Assembly (NCBI GenBank): GCA_014845975.1
Contig: RKAN01000053.1
Span: forward strand, 1-6,046
Reading direction: 5' to 3'
Length of the DNA: 6,046 nt
Source: a bacterium
Lineage (GTDB): Bacteria; Bacillota_I; Bacilli_A; RF39; UBA660
Below, piece after piece: positions 5,878-6,046 of this stretch. A program made the translations under genes and the position numbers. Position 1 is the stretch's first letter. Every line of letters starts with the position of its first letter. Under the pieces are notes generated by a model that saw nothing but the letters and a program-made list of their open reading frames with translations, had not been told where the DNA came from and searched no databases.

Positions 5878-6046
5878 TTAATATTTTTGATAAGTTAAAC
5901 GTTTATTTAATTCTTCATAAGCAGAAAAATCATTATCATGAATCGATTTTTCAAGTAACTGCTTTAAAGGAACTCTAATAAGTTCTCCTAGTCCATTTAA
6001 TTCATAAATATAATCTTCTGAATGACATAAATAATAAGAATAATAT
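5878..6046 (-). CDS. Unrecognised protein, C-terminal 55 residues (cut by window edge)
   Basis: An open frame runs from the window edge (first full codon ending at 6045) to a TAA at 5878-5880. The visible tail starts YYSYYLCHSEDYIYELNG, continues GLGELIRVPLKQLLEKSIHD and ends SAYEELNKRLTYQKY. It looks like a strand pair followed by two charged amphipathic helices. Codon use matches the neighbours, and the frame ends just before a strong promoter, as expected for a true gene end. There is too little to name a family; no start is in view. Confidence 0.65.
   Translation of the reverse strand, partial: YYSYYLCHSEDYIYELNGLGELIRVPLKQLLEKSIHDNDFSAYEELNKRLTYQKY

Overview
The window comes from an AT-rich, low-GC Gram-positive (Firmicutes/Bacillota-type, possibly a Bacilli/Erysipelotrichia-like gut lineage) chromosome. 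The reasons are strongly A/T-biased codon use, GGAGG/AAAGG ribosome binding sites, sigma-A-type promoters and a T-box leader upstream of an aminoacyl-tRNA synthetase operon. TGA is a genuine stop (for example at 4905-4907 and 167-169) and TGG encodes Trp, so this is the standard bacterial code and not the Mycoplasma/Spiroplasma code. All genes read on the minus strand, so transcription runs from high to low coordinates. Lineage is inferred from composition and gene style only.

Region 1 (6046-5878) is the C-terminal 55 residues of an unrecognised protein. Region 2 (5869-1896) is a complete transcription unit. A near-consensus promoter (5841-5869) is followed by a T-box riboswitch of about 215 nt ending in a terminator (5620-5647). 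Three tightly packed genes follow: an HD-domain putative phosphohydrolase (4905-5609), an unrecognised 147-residue protein (4465-4908) and valyl-tRNA synthetase valS (1941-4475). The junctions overlap by 4 nt and 11 nt, and the unit ends in an intrinsic terminator at 1896-1930. The T-box should couple all three genes to tRNA-Val charging. Its specifier loop can be read as Gly (GGU) or, one base later, Val (GUA). The antiterminator base facing the tRNA discriminator (UGGU) and the downstream valS both favour Val.

Region 3 (1895-1799) is a short intergenic stretch with a possible extended -10 promoter inside a nest of inverted repeats. Region 4 (1798-1) is a second operon: a GNAT N-acetyltransferase (1361-1798), a 393-residue protein with a large soluble part and a C-terminal two-helix membrane hairpin (167-1348), and the first 56 residues of an ABC-exporter-like membrane protein (1-170). 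These are also tightly coupled, by a 12-nt gap and a 4-nt ATGA overlap.

Most of the content is conventional. The parts worth a second look are the shifted specifier of the T-box, the two non-synthetase genes placed between the T-box and valS, the palindromic cluster before the acetyltransferase gene, and the uncharacterised membrane protein coupled to an ABC exporter. I found no CRISPR array, insertion sequence, tRNA, rRNA or obvious novel defence system.
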